64,000 bases of DNA from Leptospira koniambonensis (GTDB taxonomy: Bacteria; Spirochaetota; Leptospiria; Leptospirales; Leptospiraceae), in the NCBI RefSeq assembly GCF_004769555.1, contig NZ_RQFY01000004.1, positions 186,001 to 250,000 on the forward strand, in the 5' to 3' direction. The stretch's first letter is position 1; every line of letters starts with the position of its first letter. Position numbers and translations under genes: made by a program. Below, in pieces: positions 27,210 to 35,792 of this stretch. The notes below the pieces were generated by a model that was not told where the DNA came from, ran no database searches, and worked only from the letters and a program-made list of their open reading frames with translations.

Positions 27210-29141
27210 ATGAAAAGTTCCAAGATGTTTTCCTCTCGAATCGTCGCAGCCGCATTTATTTGTGCGTCTCTGATCGTTGCCGGATGCAAAGATTCCTCTT
27301 CAAACTACGATTCTTTGTTATTTTTAGTCCAATCCAACGGTAAATCCGGAGGCTCCTTAGCTGCAGATATCAATTATAAGGCAGAATACTTAACTCCTGC
27401 TCCTTTGGACCAACCAAGCGGAATTCCTTTCGAGGGCGGCGGAACTAAGGGCAAAGATGGAAGAAGTCCAAGACCTGTATATGCTCCGAAATTACAGATC
27501 GACCCACAGGGCTGGATGAGCAGCGGATTCCAATCCAGATCCAATACTCAGCTCAGAAACATTTGTATCCCAGGAACCCATGACTCTGGAACTTACGGGA
27601 TCCAGGGAATTGATGAGAATATCTCCCAAACCCAAGAGTATAATGTGGGAGAACAATTATCTCTCGGATATCGCTACTTCGATCTAAGGATCAAAAAGAT
27701 AAGCGGGCAATTTAAGATCCACCATGGATCCAGTGTTTCTGTTTCTGCTCAGGAAGTATTCCAACATATTTCCAGTTTCGTAAATAATCGTAAAAAAGAG
27801 ATCGTATTCGTTCATATCCAGAACGTGGACAGCATGAGCGATGCAGAACATTACGAACTGAAAGACCAACTGGTCCTTCCTTATTTAGGTTCCAGAATGG
27901 CACCTCGCAATTTAGGAAATTCAGTCAACTTCGGTCAACTTTGGGATCTAGATAAAAACGTAATCCTGATCTGGGGTGGCGGCAATTTTGCAGATCTATC
28001 TTCGTTGTATTGGAACCAAGGCCAAACAATGAAGAGTGATTGGCAAAATACTGGAAATGAATCTGATCTAATCAGCGCACTTAGAGATCGTATCAAGGAC
28101 GATAGGGGCGGAAAATTTTACGTAGCTCAAATGATCCTGACTCCAAATGCAGCTCAGATCATTTTTCCTCCTTATTGGGGAAGTATTCAAGATCTTACAA
28201 ATGATAAATTGGATCATGCAAGTTTTGTTTATGACTTAGACAGAGAAGCCAAAAAATCAGGACAACGTATCAATATTGCAATGGTAGACTTTGCAGGTCC
28301 TCAATTCTCTCAATATGCATTCGAAGCATGTATGGATGTGAACGATCTGGAGCCAAGATACTTCACTTTAAAAAGTAAACAATCCAATCTTTGTTTAGAT
28401 GTGAGTAATAGCGGAACCGATAACGGAACTCGTGTTCAAGTTTGGAACTGTAATAACACTAACGCTCAGAAATGGTTCTATGAACATTCTACAAGTCATC
28501 TAAGAAGCAAACTGAATGCTGACAAATGTTTGGATAACGGAGCTGAGAATTGGAACGGAGGAAAAATTGTCCTTTGGGATTGTAGAGATAATATAGATAA
28601 TATGAGATTCGATTTTTACGATGACTCTATGCGAGTTAGACAAAACGAATCTATCGCGGTCGATGCTAACGGTTCTACCAGCGGCTCTTTAGTAAGCCAA
28701 TGGACATGGCATGGCGGAAACAACCAACGTTGGGAGAAAAATTACGAAACTCCTTATTTCGCTCTGGTGAACCAAGCTTCTAACAGATGTTTAGATGTAA
28801 GCAATAGTAGTACTGCAAATGGTGCGAGGATCCAAATTTACAACTGTAATGGGACGAACGCACAAAAATGGTATTACGATGCAGGCAATGGTTTTCTCAG
28901 AAGTAAACTGAATCCAAATAAATGTATGGATAACGGTGGAGAAACTCGTAACGGAGGAAAGATCGCTCTCTGGGATTGTAAAGATATGAACAATATGAGA
29001 TTCGATTTTGTAGGTGATAGTATCCGAAACAGGATCAACTCAACGTATGCCGTGGATGCAAGTGCAAATTCCAATGGATCCTTAGTGCACCAATGGGAAT
29101 TCTTAAATAACAGCAACCAGCTTTGGAAAAAATCATATTAA
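27210..29141 (+). CDS. PI-PLC X-domain lipoprotein with two ricin B lectin domains
   Basis: The protein has 643 residues from the chosen ATG, which is preceded by a GGTG sequence. The signal peptide ends in the lipobox LIVAGC. The X-domain shows CIPGTHDSGTYG with the catalytic His at residue 124, YRYFDLRI, and FKIHHGSS with the second His at 171 or 172. After about residue 380 come two beta-trefoil ricin-type domains, with QxW motifs in NAQKWFYE, NNQRWEK, NAQKWYYD and SNQLWKK. It is probably a surface or secreted enzyme that binds glycans and cleaves phosphatidylinositol or related lipids. An in-frame TTG five codons earlier is less likely. Confidence 0.9.
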   Translation: MKSSKMFSSRIVAAAFICASLIVAGCKDSSSNYDSLLFLVQSNGKSGGSLAADINYKAEYLTPAPLDQPSGIPFEGGGTKGKDGRSPRPVYAPKLQIDPQGWMSSGFQSRSNTQLRNICIPGTHDSGTYGIQGIDENISQTQEYNVGEQLSLGYRYFDLRIKKISGQFKIHHGSSVSVSAQEVFQHISSFVNNRKKEIVFVHIQNVDSMSDAEHYELKDQLVLPYLGSRMAPRNLGNSVNFGQLWDLDKNVILIWGGGNFADLSSLYWNQGQTMKSDWQNTGNESDLISALRDRIKDDRGGKFYVAQMILTPNAAQIIFPPYWGSIQDLTNDKLDHASFVYDLDREAKKSGQRINIAMVDFAGPQFSQYAFEACMDVNDLEPRYFTLKSKQSNLCLDVSNSGTDNGTRVQVWNCNNTNAQKWFYEHSTSHLRSKLNADKCLDNGAENWNGGKIVLWDCRDNIDNMRFDFYDDSMRVRQNESIAVDANGSTSGSLVSQWTWHGGNNQRWEKNYETPYFALVNQASNRCLDVSNSSTANGARIQIYNCNGTNAQKWYYDAGNGFLRSKLNPNKCMDNGGETRNGGKIALWDCKDMNNMRFDFVGDSIRNRINSTYAVDASANSNGSLVHQWEFLNNSNQLWKKSY

Positions 29142-29159
29142 GTTCGAAAGGGGGGAATC

Positions 29160-30365
29160 TTATTTGATTCCCTCGTAACGATACATCCAATCCTGGCCTT
29201 TCTTGGCAAAACTAGGCAAGGCCAGGGTAAGGAATTTATCCCTAATCCAACAACCAAGCGGGCTTAGTTTTTTCTTTCTGCTTCCATTTCGTCTAGATTC
29301 TTCTATAATCCTCTCTACTCTAGGCCTTCTGATTATCTCAAAATTTTTAAAGGCTTCTTCGATCGATTCGTATTTTTCTAGAAGTAAGTACAGGATATGG
29401 GAATCTTCTAAGGCCATGGAAGCCCCTTGTCCGGTATGAGGGCTCATTACATGAGCTGCATCTCCAATTAACAATACCTTATCATTTCCCCATTTAGGCA
29501 GACTTCTCAAGTCATGAACATTTCCTTTCAGAATTATAGGAGAAGCGTTGATAATTTTTTCGATAGGATCATGCCATCCTTTATGTATTTTTAATATTTT
29601 ATTTTTCCAGGACTCATCACTCATGGATCCAATCTCTTCTCTCGTAAGCTCTTTTTCAGAAGGAATATTGCTCCACCACATCCAAGAAGTATCCTTCGTG
29701 TTTCCACAAGCGGCGAAACCGAAAAAACCTTCCGGCCCAAAAGTAAAATTGATCGGTCCCCTTTTTGAATATTTTTCTGGAATCACTTCGGAAGGAACAA
29801 ATCCCCCGGCATTTAAAATTCCAGTATATTCAGGTTTTGGAAAATTAGGAAAAAGGAAACTACGAACTTTAGAATGATTTCCATCGGCTCCAATTAGAAA
29901 GTCCGCTTCAACAGAACTGCCATCGTCGAATTTTGCAATCACTCCTCCGTCTAAAGGAAATTCTGCATCCGAGAATTTTTTTCCATATTCTGTTGGAATT
30001 CCTTCCTTCTCCGCCGCTTCCAATAATAGAAGATGGAACCTTGCTCTCGAAACTACTATAGCAGATTCTCCAAACTGAGAAACTGATCCGTTCGGTATTA
30101 TCGAAAGTAGCCTTCCTGTATGATTCCTAAAAATCATTTCATCTGAAAGTGTTCCTATCTGGAGAATCTCAGAAGTCAGGCCTAACTCTCTTATCACCTT
30201 CATTCCGTTAGGTGCAATTTGTAAAGCCCCTCCAATGTCTTCTGCAGGGTGCGAATAAGATTCCAGCAATCGGACTCCATAACCTGCCCTTTTTAGAAAT
30301 AAAGCCAGAGAAGGTCCTACAATTCCTGACCCTACGATTAGAAAACTGGGTTTTCTTTTATTCAT
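29160..30365 (-). CDS. FAD-dependent monooxygenase
   Basis: The protein has 401 residues from MNKRKPSFLIVG. The dinucleotide-binding motif VGSGIVGPSLALFLKRAGY, the DG-type motif DFLIGADGNHSKVR, and the GD motif VLLIGDAAHVMSPHTGQGAS are those of class A flavoprotein hydroxylases (UbiH/TetX/salicylate hydroxylase type). A detoxification or aromatic/antibiotic hydroxylation role is likely. Three bases separate it from the small membrane protein gene upstream, and both lie behind a MarR-controlled promoter region. Confidence 0.9.
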   Translation of the reverse strand: MNKRKPSFLIVGSGIVGPSLALFLKRAGYGVRLLESYSHPAEDIGGALQIAPNGMKVIRELGLTSEILQIGTLSDEMIFRNHTGRLLSIIPNGSVSQFGESAIVVSRARFHLLLLEAAEKEGIPTEYGKKFSDAEFPLDGGVIAKFDDGSSVEADFLIGADGNHSKVRSFLFPNFPKPEYTGILNAGGFVPSEVIPEKYSKRGPINFTFGPEGFFGFAACGNTKDTSWMWWSNIPSEKELTREEIGSMSDESWKNKILKIHKGWHDPIEKIINASPIILKGNVHDLRSLPKWGNDKVLLIGDAAHVMSPHTGQGASMALEDSHILYLLLEKYESIEEAFKNFEIIRRPRVERIIEESRRNGSRKKKLSPLGCWIRDKFLTLALPSFAKKGQDWMYRYEGIK

Positions 30366-30366
30366 A

Positions 30367-30531
30367 TCATCCACCGAACGCAGCCTTGATCGCAACAAAG
30401 GCAGAGACCAAAGAATAAGCTGTCACCGCAAAAGAAACGGAAAGAGAGATCATAGCGATCCCTAAACCGATAGGAGATCCCCAAGAATACCAAGGGTAAT
30501 CTGGAATTTCGTTCTTGCTATTTTCTGCCAT
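30367..30531 (-). CDS. 54-residue single-span membrane protein in the monooxygenase operon
   Basis: The translation begins MAENSKNEIPDYPWYSWGSP and then forms one long hydrophobic helix (IGLGIAMISLSVSFAVTAYS and on) ending in AAFGG. The ATG is preceded by an excellent AAGGAGAG ribosome binding site, and its TGA lies one base before the ATG of the FAD monooxygenase gene. These two facts support a real small gene that gene finders may skip. It could recruit or assist the monooxygenase at the membrane. The function is unknown. Confidence 0.75.
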   Translation of the reverse strand: MAENSKNEIPDYPWYSWGSPIGLGIAMISLSVSFAVTAYSLVSAFVAIKAAFGG

Positions 30532-30550
30532 GTTTGCTCTCCTTAAATCG

Positions 30551-30587
30551 AATTAACTCGATGATTAATTATCTTGATTATCGAGAT
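30551..30587. promoter_or_regulatory. Two MarR-type operators in the divergent spacer
   Basis: AATTAA and TTAATT flank an eight-base centre, and directly after it ATCTTGATTATCGAGAT is a near-perfect 17-base dyad. Both share the CTCGAT/TCGAGA core. They lie between the divergent monooxygenase unit and MarR gene, the usual place for MarR binding. Confidence 0.6.
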
Positions 30588-30644
30588 ATTTGACGGTCAA
30601 AATAATTGCAAGACAAAAAAATCCCAAAAACTAAGCCCGAATTG

Positions 30645-31100
30645 ATGGAATCCATTATGACCGATTCCAAAAACCTGAGCACTGTATCCATTTTGTTCCA
30701 CCAAACCATTGCGGATCGGCTCGGCCTGCACATTACGGATCACAAATGTGTGGACTTTTTATTTACACAGGGTCCCCAAACCGCCGGGGAAATTGCAAAA
30801 ACAATGGGACTTAGCACAGGTGCGGTAACTTCTCTCATTGATCGTTTGGAGAAGAAGGGGCTAGTTGAACGTAAAAATGATCCAAGCGACAGAAGAAAGG
30901 TGAGAATTTTTCTAACCCAGGATATGGCCGCCATGCAGAAAATAGGAAGCCTATTCGAAGGTTTGGCAAAATCAGTATGGGAGCAACTCTCGGCTTATAC
31001 TGCAGAAGAACTAAAGATCATTTTGGATTTTACCCGCAAATCGATTCGGGTAATGGAAGAAGAAAGAGAAAAACTTTTGCAGAACCGACCAGACGTATAA
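30645..31100 (+). CDS. MarR-family transcriptional regulator
   Basis: The winged helix-turn-helix is complete: TAGEIAKTMGLSTGAVTSLI, DRLEKKGLVERKNDPSDRRK and VRIFL for the wing. Flanking helices form the dimer interface. The protein has 151 residues from the ATG chosen; an ATG four codons later has a slightly better GGA upstream, and a TTG 13 codons earlier is also open. It is divergent from the 54-residue protein and FAD monooxygenase, with two dyads in between, so it probably represses that unit until a phenolic or similar ligand binds. Confidence 0.9.
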   Translation: MESIMTDSKNLSTVSILFHQTIADRLGLHITDHKCVDFLFTQGPQTAGEIAKTMGLSTGAVTSLIDRLEKKGLVERKNDPSDRRKVRIFLTQDMAAMQKIGSLFEGLAKSVWEQLSAYTAEELKIILDFTRKSIRVMEEEREKLLQNRPDV

Positions 31101-31236
31101 ATCTTTTAGAAGGATTCTATTATTTCGTATATATTTTTAAGCTTGCTCAACTAGCGGATCTTGCGGAACAATTCTGCGAAAACTTTTAGAACTAAATGAA
31201 TTCCAGATTTTTCAGGGATATTTAACGGAGGAAGAG

Positions 31237-31977
31237 ATGAAAGCTTTAGTCACAGGAGCAAGCGAAGGGATCGGAAGAGAATTCGCCAAACAACTTGCAG
31301 CAAAAGGTTATAAAATAACTGCAGTAGCAAGAAACGAAGTAAGACTCAAACAACTGATAGATGAACTTGGAAAAGGGCATACATTTATCATCGCGGACTT
31401 ATCTGATCCAAAATCAACCGGAAAGATCCAAAAAGAATTAGAAGACAACCATTACGATTTATTAATAAACAACGCAGGTTTCGGAGTATACGGACCATTC
31501 GATAAGGCGGATCTACATAGATTGCAGGCAATGACCCGTCTTAATATAGATTCTCTTGTATCTTTGTCTTATTCTTTCTTAAAAAAATCCCAGTCAGGAG
31601 ATTCTTTGATGAATATCTCTTCTACCTTGGGTCTTGTTCCAATGCCTTCTTCAGGAGTCTATTCTGCGACTAAGGCATTCGTAACTTCTTTCAGCGAATC
31701 CTTATGGTATGAGCAAAGAAAAAGAGGGGTATACGTTATGGGTCTTTGCCCTGGAGTAACTGTTTCTAACTTTTTTGAAAGAGCTGGAGGAGATCCAAAA
31801 GATTTTCCAAAAGCAATTGCTCAATCTGCGGAAACTTTGGTAGAATATGCTTTAGCTGCTTTGAAAAAGAGGAGTTCTCCTACCGTGGTTTCTGGACTTC
31901 CGAATAAAGTTTTAGTAAAAGTTTCTAAGCTGATCGGAAGAAAGGCTACAGTTAAATTGATGGGAAAAATGAGGTAA
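31237..31977 (+). CDS. Short-chain dehydrogenase/reductase
   Basis: The protein has 246 residues. The NAD(P)-binding motif is VTGASEGIGREFAK, the NNAG motif is LLINNAGFGVYGPF, and the active site has ISSTLGLVP with the Ser and YSATKAF with Tyr-x3-Lys. This is the classical SDR pattern of the DltE/YqjQ-like group of general oxidoreductases. GGAGGAAGAG precedes the ATG. It is followed after three bases by the aquaporin gene, so the two may be co-transcribed. The substrate is unknown. Confidence 0.93.
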   Translation: MKALVTGASEGIGREFAKQLAAKGYKITAVARNEVRLKQLIDELGKGHTFIIADLSDPKSTGKIQKELEDNHYDLLINNAGFGVYGPFDKADLHRLQAMTRLNIDSLVSLSYSFLKKSQSGDSLMNISSTLGLVPMPSSGVYSATKAFVTSFSESLWYEQRKRGVYVMGLCPGVTVSNFFERAGGDPKDFPKAIAQSAETLVEYALAALKKRSSPTVVSGLPNKVLVKVSKLIGRKATVKLMGKMR

Positions 31978-31980
31978 TAG

Positions 31981-32700
31981 ATGACGTCCCCTTTTTTTGG
32001 AGAATTTTTAGGCACATTTGTGCTCATACTTTTAGGAGACGGAGTAGTAGCCGGAGTTTTATTAGAAAAATCTAAAGCAAAAGATTCTGGTTGGATAGTG
32101 ATCACTGCTGCCTGGGCGTTTGCAGTCATTTTAGGAGTTTTCACTGCAAAAGCATTTGGAAGTGCAGACGCTCATTTAAATCCTGCAGTCACTTTGGCAT
32201 TTGCAGTTCAAGCAGGAGAATATTCTAAAATTCCAATATACCTTCCTGCACAATTTTTGGGGGCGTTCTTAGGAGCTGTTGCTGTATATTTGCATTATCT
32301 TCCTCATTGGAAGGAGACAAAGGATCCAGGAAAAATTTTAGCAGTATTCTCTACAGATCCTGCGATCTCTAATCCGCCTTCTAACTTCTTTAGTGAATTT
32401 TTGGGAACTTTCATTTTAATCTTAGGAATACATTCTATCTTCTCCGCTCAAATTGCAGATGTGACTACACCTATAGGAGTTTTTTTCGTAGGTATTTTAG
32501 TTTGGGTGATCGGACTTTCTATGGGAGGAACCACAGGATATGCGATCAATCCCGCAAGAGACCTTGGACCTAGATTGGCACATTATATTCTTCCGATAGC
32601 AAACAAAGGAAACTCAGGATGGAAATACGCATGGCTTCCCATTCTTGCTCCTTTAGTAGGCGGAGCAGCAGCAGGAATATTCTTGAAGACAATATTATAA
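31981..32700 (+). CDS. Aquaporin / glycerol facilitator (MIP family)
   Basis: The protein has 239 residues with six membrane helices and two half-helices. The NPA boxes are AHLNPAVTLAFAV and YAINPARDLGPRLAHY, with the Arg of the selectivity filter in the second. The Asp in the second box (NPARDLGPR) is the mark of glycerol-transporting members. It probably lets glycerol and small polyols cross the inner membrane. The neighbour 23 bases downstream is a glycerophosphodiesterase, which releases glycerol-phosphate from lipids, so a shared role in glycerol use is plausible. Confidence 0.93.
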   Translation: MTSPFFGEFLGTFVLILLGDGVVAGVLLEKSKAKDSGWIVITAAWAFAVILGVFTAKAFGSADAHLNPAVTLAFAVQAGEYSKIPIYLPAQFLGAFLGAVAVYLHYLPHWKETKDPGKILAVFSTDPAISNPPSNFFSEFLGTFILILGIHSIFSAQIADVTTPIGVFFVGILVWVIGLSMGGTTGYAINPARDLGPRLAHYILPIANKGNSGWKYAWLPILAPLVGGAAAGIFLKTIL

Positions 32701-32723
32701 CTTGGCGAGGCTAAATCGAAAGT

Positions 32724-33680
32724 ATGAAATCATTTCCCATCAAACAAACATCTCTAATATTCTTTTTGATCTATTTATCTTGCGGCGGAGAACAGATCCG
32801 AAATACTCCTATCGAAGGAAGTTTAGATCTACAGGGCCATAGAGGAGCCAGAGGTTTAAAACCAGAGAATACTTGGCCAGCATTCGAAGAGGCGCTCTCC
32901 CAAGGAATGACTACAATTGAACTGGATACTGTTCTAACTAAAGATCAGAAAATCATAATACACCATGACTCTGAATCTAATCCAGGGTTATGTTCTAAAA
33001 AAGACGGCTCGGAAATTATTTCTAAATCTATTTATGAACTTACTCTTGCCGAATTAAAAGAACTAGATTGTGGAACTAAAAAGAATCCTAAATTCCCTGA
33101 ACAGATCTCTGTTCCTGGAACTGAACTTTTGACTATCCAAGAATTTTTTGAAAAAGTTCAAACCTGGGAAAGAACAGGAAAAAGAAAAGTTATTCCTAAG
33201 TTCAATATAGAGACCAAATTCCCGAATGACTCTGATTCACAGGTCTCTAATGAAATTTTAGAAGCTCATGTAAATCTTCTGATCAAAGCTATTGAAACTG
33301 CAAAGGTAGTAGATCGCGCAACAATCCAATCTTTCTATCTTCCTGCGATCTCACTCGCAAAGAAAAAAAATCCTAGGATCAAAACTTCTGCGTTATTCTC
33401 CCTGACATATTCTCAAGGTGCAGCAATGAAATTTGGGTTCGGAGATTCCAGAAGAGAACTTGTTTTAAATCAAACAAAAGAGTTAAAAGCAGATATTATT
33501 TCTCCTTATTTCTTATATGTAACAGATGAATTCGTTTCTAAGGCTCATTCCTTGGGAATTAAAGTGATTCCTTGGACTGTAAATGATACGGGGGAAATGG
33601 AAAGATTAATTAGAACAGGCGTAGACGGAATTATTACAGATTATCCAGATCGATTGAATTCCGTTCTTAAAAAACATTAG
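32724..33680 (+). CDS. glpQ: Glycerophosphodiester phosphodiesterase lipoprotein
   Basis: The protein has 318 residues. A signal sequence ends in YLSCGGEQ, a lipobox-like site. The catalytic motifs are [20 protein letters not shown] with the essential His and metal Glu, [20 protein letters not shown], and late [15 protein letters not shown] with [10 protein letters not shown], all typical of GDPD proteins with a TIM barrel. It would split glycerophosphodiesters into glycerol-3-phosphate and an alcohol in the periplasm. It follows the aquaporin gene closely. Confidence 0.92.
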   Translation: MKSFPIKQTSLIFFLIYLSCGGEQIRNTPIEGSLDLQGHRGARGLKPENTWPAFEEALSQGMTTIELDTVLTKDQKIIIHHDSESNPGLCSKKDGSEIISKSIYELTLAELKELDCGTKKNPKFPEQISVPGTELLTIQEFFEKVQTWERTGKRKVIPKFNIETKFPNDSDSQVSNEILEAHVNLLIKAIETAKVVDRATIQSFYLPAISLAKKKNPRIKTSALFSLTYSQGAAMKFGFGDSRRELVLNQTKELKADIISPYFLYVTDEFVSKAHSLGIKVIPWTVNDTGEMERLIRTGVDGIITDYPDRLNSVLKKH

Positions 33681-33714
33681 ACACGCTTTGGGTTCTGCTT
33701 ATCCTAACTTTGAA

Positions 33715-35754
33715 GTGAAACGATCTTTTATACTTCTTTCTAGTTTTTTGTTTTGTTTCTCTTTAGAAGCAGCACCGATTCGGGACGGAGTATTACAAAT
33801 TTCCTCTCAGGATCTTGCAGAACATTCTGAACTCATTCCATTAAGCGGAAATTGGCAATTCTTATATGGAGAATTTGTTTCTCCTGAAAAAAGCGCAACA
33901 GCTAACTGGGGTATATTATCTGTCCCTCATTCTTGGCAGGATACCAAAATAGGAGATAGAGTTCTCCCAAGAGAAGGGGCAGCAAGTTTTCGTTTATCCA
34001 TCATCTTCTCAGAAGAAGATCTAAAAAAAGAGATCGGGTTATTAATGCCCGATTTTGCATCTTCATACAAATTATATTATAACGGAAGATTAGTATATTC
34101 TTCTGGGGCTCCAAGTTTAGAATCTTCTTCTGAAATTCCTAAGATCAAATCTGTATATCTACCTTTAAGAGTAGAAAAAACAAATACAGAAATTCTAATA
34201 CAAGGTTCTAACTGGATCAATAATTTCGGTGGATTCTGGCAGGTCCCAAAACTTGGAACCTTAGAAGCAATTTACAGAGAAAAATTAATCACTCAATCCA
34301 GAGAATCATTTCTGTTTGGCGGGCTTCTTCTTATTGGGCTATATCATACTGGGCTTTTTCTATTTAGAAGAAAGGAAAAGTCTGCATTCTATTTTGCATT
34401 ATTTACGTTTTTATTAACTTTAAGAGTGGCATTGATCGGAAATCGACTTGTTTTAGAAATTTTTCCAGATTTTCCCTGGGAGTCTGTTTTTAGATTAGAG
34501 TTCTTCTCCTTCTATACTGCAGTTCCCATATTTTTAATGTTCCATCGTTCCTTGTTTCCCGAGGATACATTCTCTTGGGTGCCAGCGGTTGCCTGGGTTT
34601 TAGCGATCGCTTATGATATAACTCTATTATTTCCGATCGGATTTTTCACGAGTATTGTAGGACCGTTCCAGATCGTAACCGGGATCGGATTACTCTATGT
34701 CTTGTTTACAGTATGTTTAGGAGTTTGGAAAAAAAGAGAAGATTCACTCTTATTCCTCACAGGATTTTTTGCATTTGGTATTACGGTAGGAATCGATCTA
34801 CTTTGGGACAAATTAAATCTAAGAGGGATCAATCTTTCTCCATATGGACTTCTTGTATTCACCCTTTCTCAATCTTTAGTACTTTCCAGAAGGATCGCAA
34901 GAGCATTCAGAAAATCTGAAATACTTAGTGAAAACTTAAGGATAACAAACAGTGCACTGAATATTCTAAAAGATAATTTAGAAGTTTTGGTCCGAGAAAA
35001 AACTTCCGAATTAAATCATTCTTTGGAAAGAATTCGCAAAGACTTACTCGTTGCTCAAAGGATCCAGAAAAAACTTTTTCCAGAGAATGTAGAAGCGTAT
35101 AAAGAATTAAAATACGCAGTTAAATATCTGCCAAGAGATGAAGTGGGCGGAGACTTTTACGATATTTTCGAAGTTTCTCCAGGAGTGTATCGGATTTTTC
35201 TTGCAGATGCTACCGGGCATGGAGTCCAAGCAGCACTCGTCACTATGGCAATCAAAGCAGAATATGAAGGGATCAAATTTGGGGCAAAAGATCCAGGATT
35301 CTGTTTAGATTTGTTGGATGATAAGTTCCAAAGAAAATTCTCCTCCTTGGGAACTATATTCTCTTCTATCATTGTAGATATTTATGCCAGAGAAAACAGA
35401 TTAGTTTATGCTTCTGCAGGACATCCAGATCAAATTTTAGTACATTCTTCTCACCTTATGAATTTAAGAAGGACAGGTGCTATTATAGGTTTAAAAAACA
35501 AAAAAAGTTATGAGAACCAGGAATTGGATTTTTTAAACGGAGATAGGATGTTCCTTTTTTCAGATGGAGTATTCGAACAATTCAATTCCAAAAGAGAAGC
35601 ATGGGGAGAATCCAGGCTAAGAAATCGGATCTCAGAACTTTCTAAAGAACCTATTGAGAATATTCCTGATATGGTAATGAAAGATTTGGATCTATGGCTG
35701 GAATATTCTCAACCTCAAGATGATATCAGTCTGATCGCGATAGAAAGAGTCTAA
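33715..35754 (+). CDS. 7TM-DISM sensor with SpoIIE-type serine phosphatase
   Basis: From the chosen GTG the first residues VKRSFILLSSFLFCFSLEAAP make a clean signal peptide; a TTG nine codons earlier is also open. A jelly-roll extracytoplasmic domain (PLSGNWQFLYGEF to about residue 190) is followed by seven membrane helices, a coiled coil near 400-450, and a SpoIIE/PP2C-like phosphatase domain: RDEVGGDFYDIF, LADATGHGVQAALVTM and a final QPQDDISLIAI with the metal-binding Asp pair. It probably acts on an anti-sigma-factor antagonist in response to an outside ligand. Confidence 0.9.
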   Translation: MKRSFILLSSFLFCFSLEAAPIRDGVLQISSQDLAEHSELIPLSGNWQFLYGEFVSPEKSATANWGILSVPHSWQDTKIGDRVLPREGAASFRLSIIFSEEDLKKEIGLLMPDFASSYKLYYNGRLVYSSGAPSLESSSEIPKIKSVYLPLRVEKTNTEILIQGSNWINNFGGFWQVPKLGTLEAIYREKLITQSRESFLFGGLLLIGLYHTGLFLFRRKEKSAFYFALFTFLLTLRVALIGNRLVLEIFPDFPWESVFRLEFFSFYTAVPIFLMFHRSLFPEDTFSWVPAVAWVLAIAYDITLLFPIGFFTSIVGPFQIVTGIGLLYVLFTVCLGVWKKREDSLLFLTGFFAFGITVGIDLLWDKLNLRGINLSPYGLLVFTLSQSLVLSRRIARAFRKSEILSENLRITNSALNILKDNLEVLVREKTSELNHSLERIRKDLLVAQRIQKKLFPENVEAYKELKYAVKYLPRDEVGGDFYDIFEVSPGVYRIFLADATGHGVQAALVTMAIKAEYEGIKFGAKDPGFCLDLLDDKFQRKFSSLGTIFSSIIVDIYARENRLVYASAGHPDQILVHSSHLMNLRRTGAIIGLKNKKSYENQELDFLNGDRMFLFSDGVFEQFNSKREAWGESRLRNRISELSKEPIENIPDMVMKDLDLWLEYSQPQDDISLIAIERV

Positions 35755-35792
35755 ATCAACTTTTCGTAAAACGAAATCTGAAAATATAAATT

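Noticed and set aside
29153..29172. Terminator between the PLC and monooxygenase genes
   Set aside because: GGGAATC/GATTCCC can pair, but the structure includes the monooxygenase stop codon and lacks a T-run, so support is too weak to annotate.
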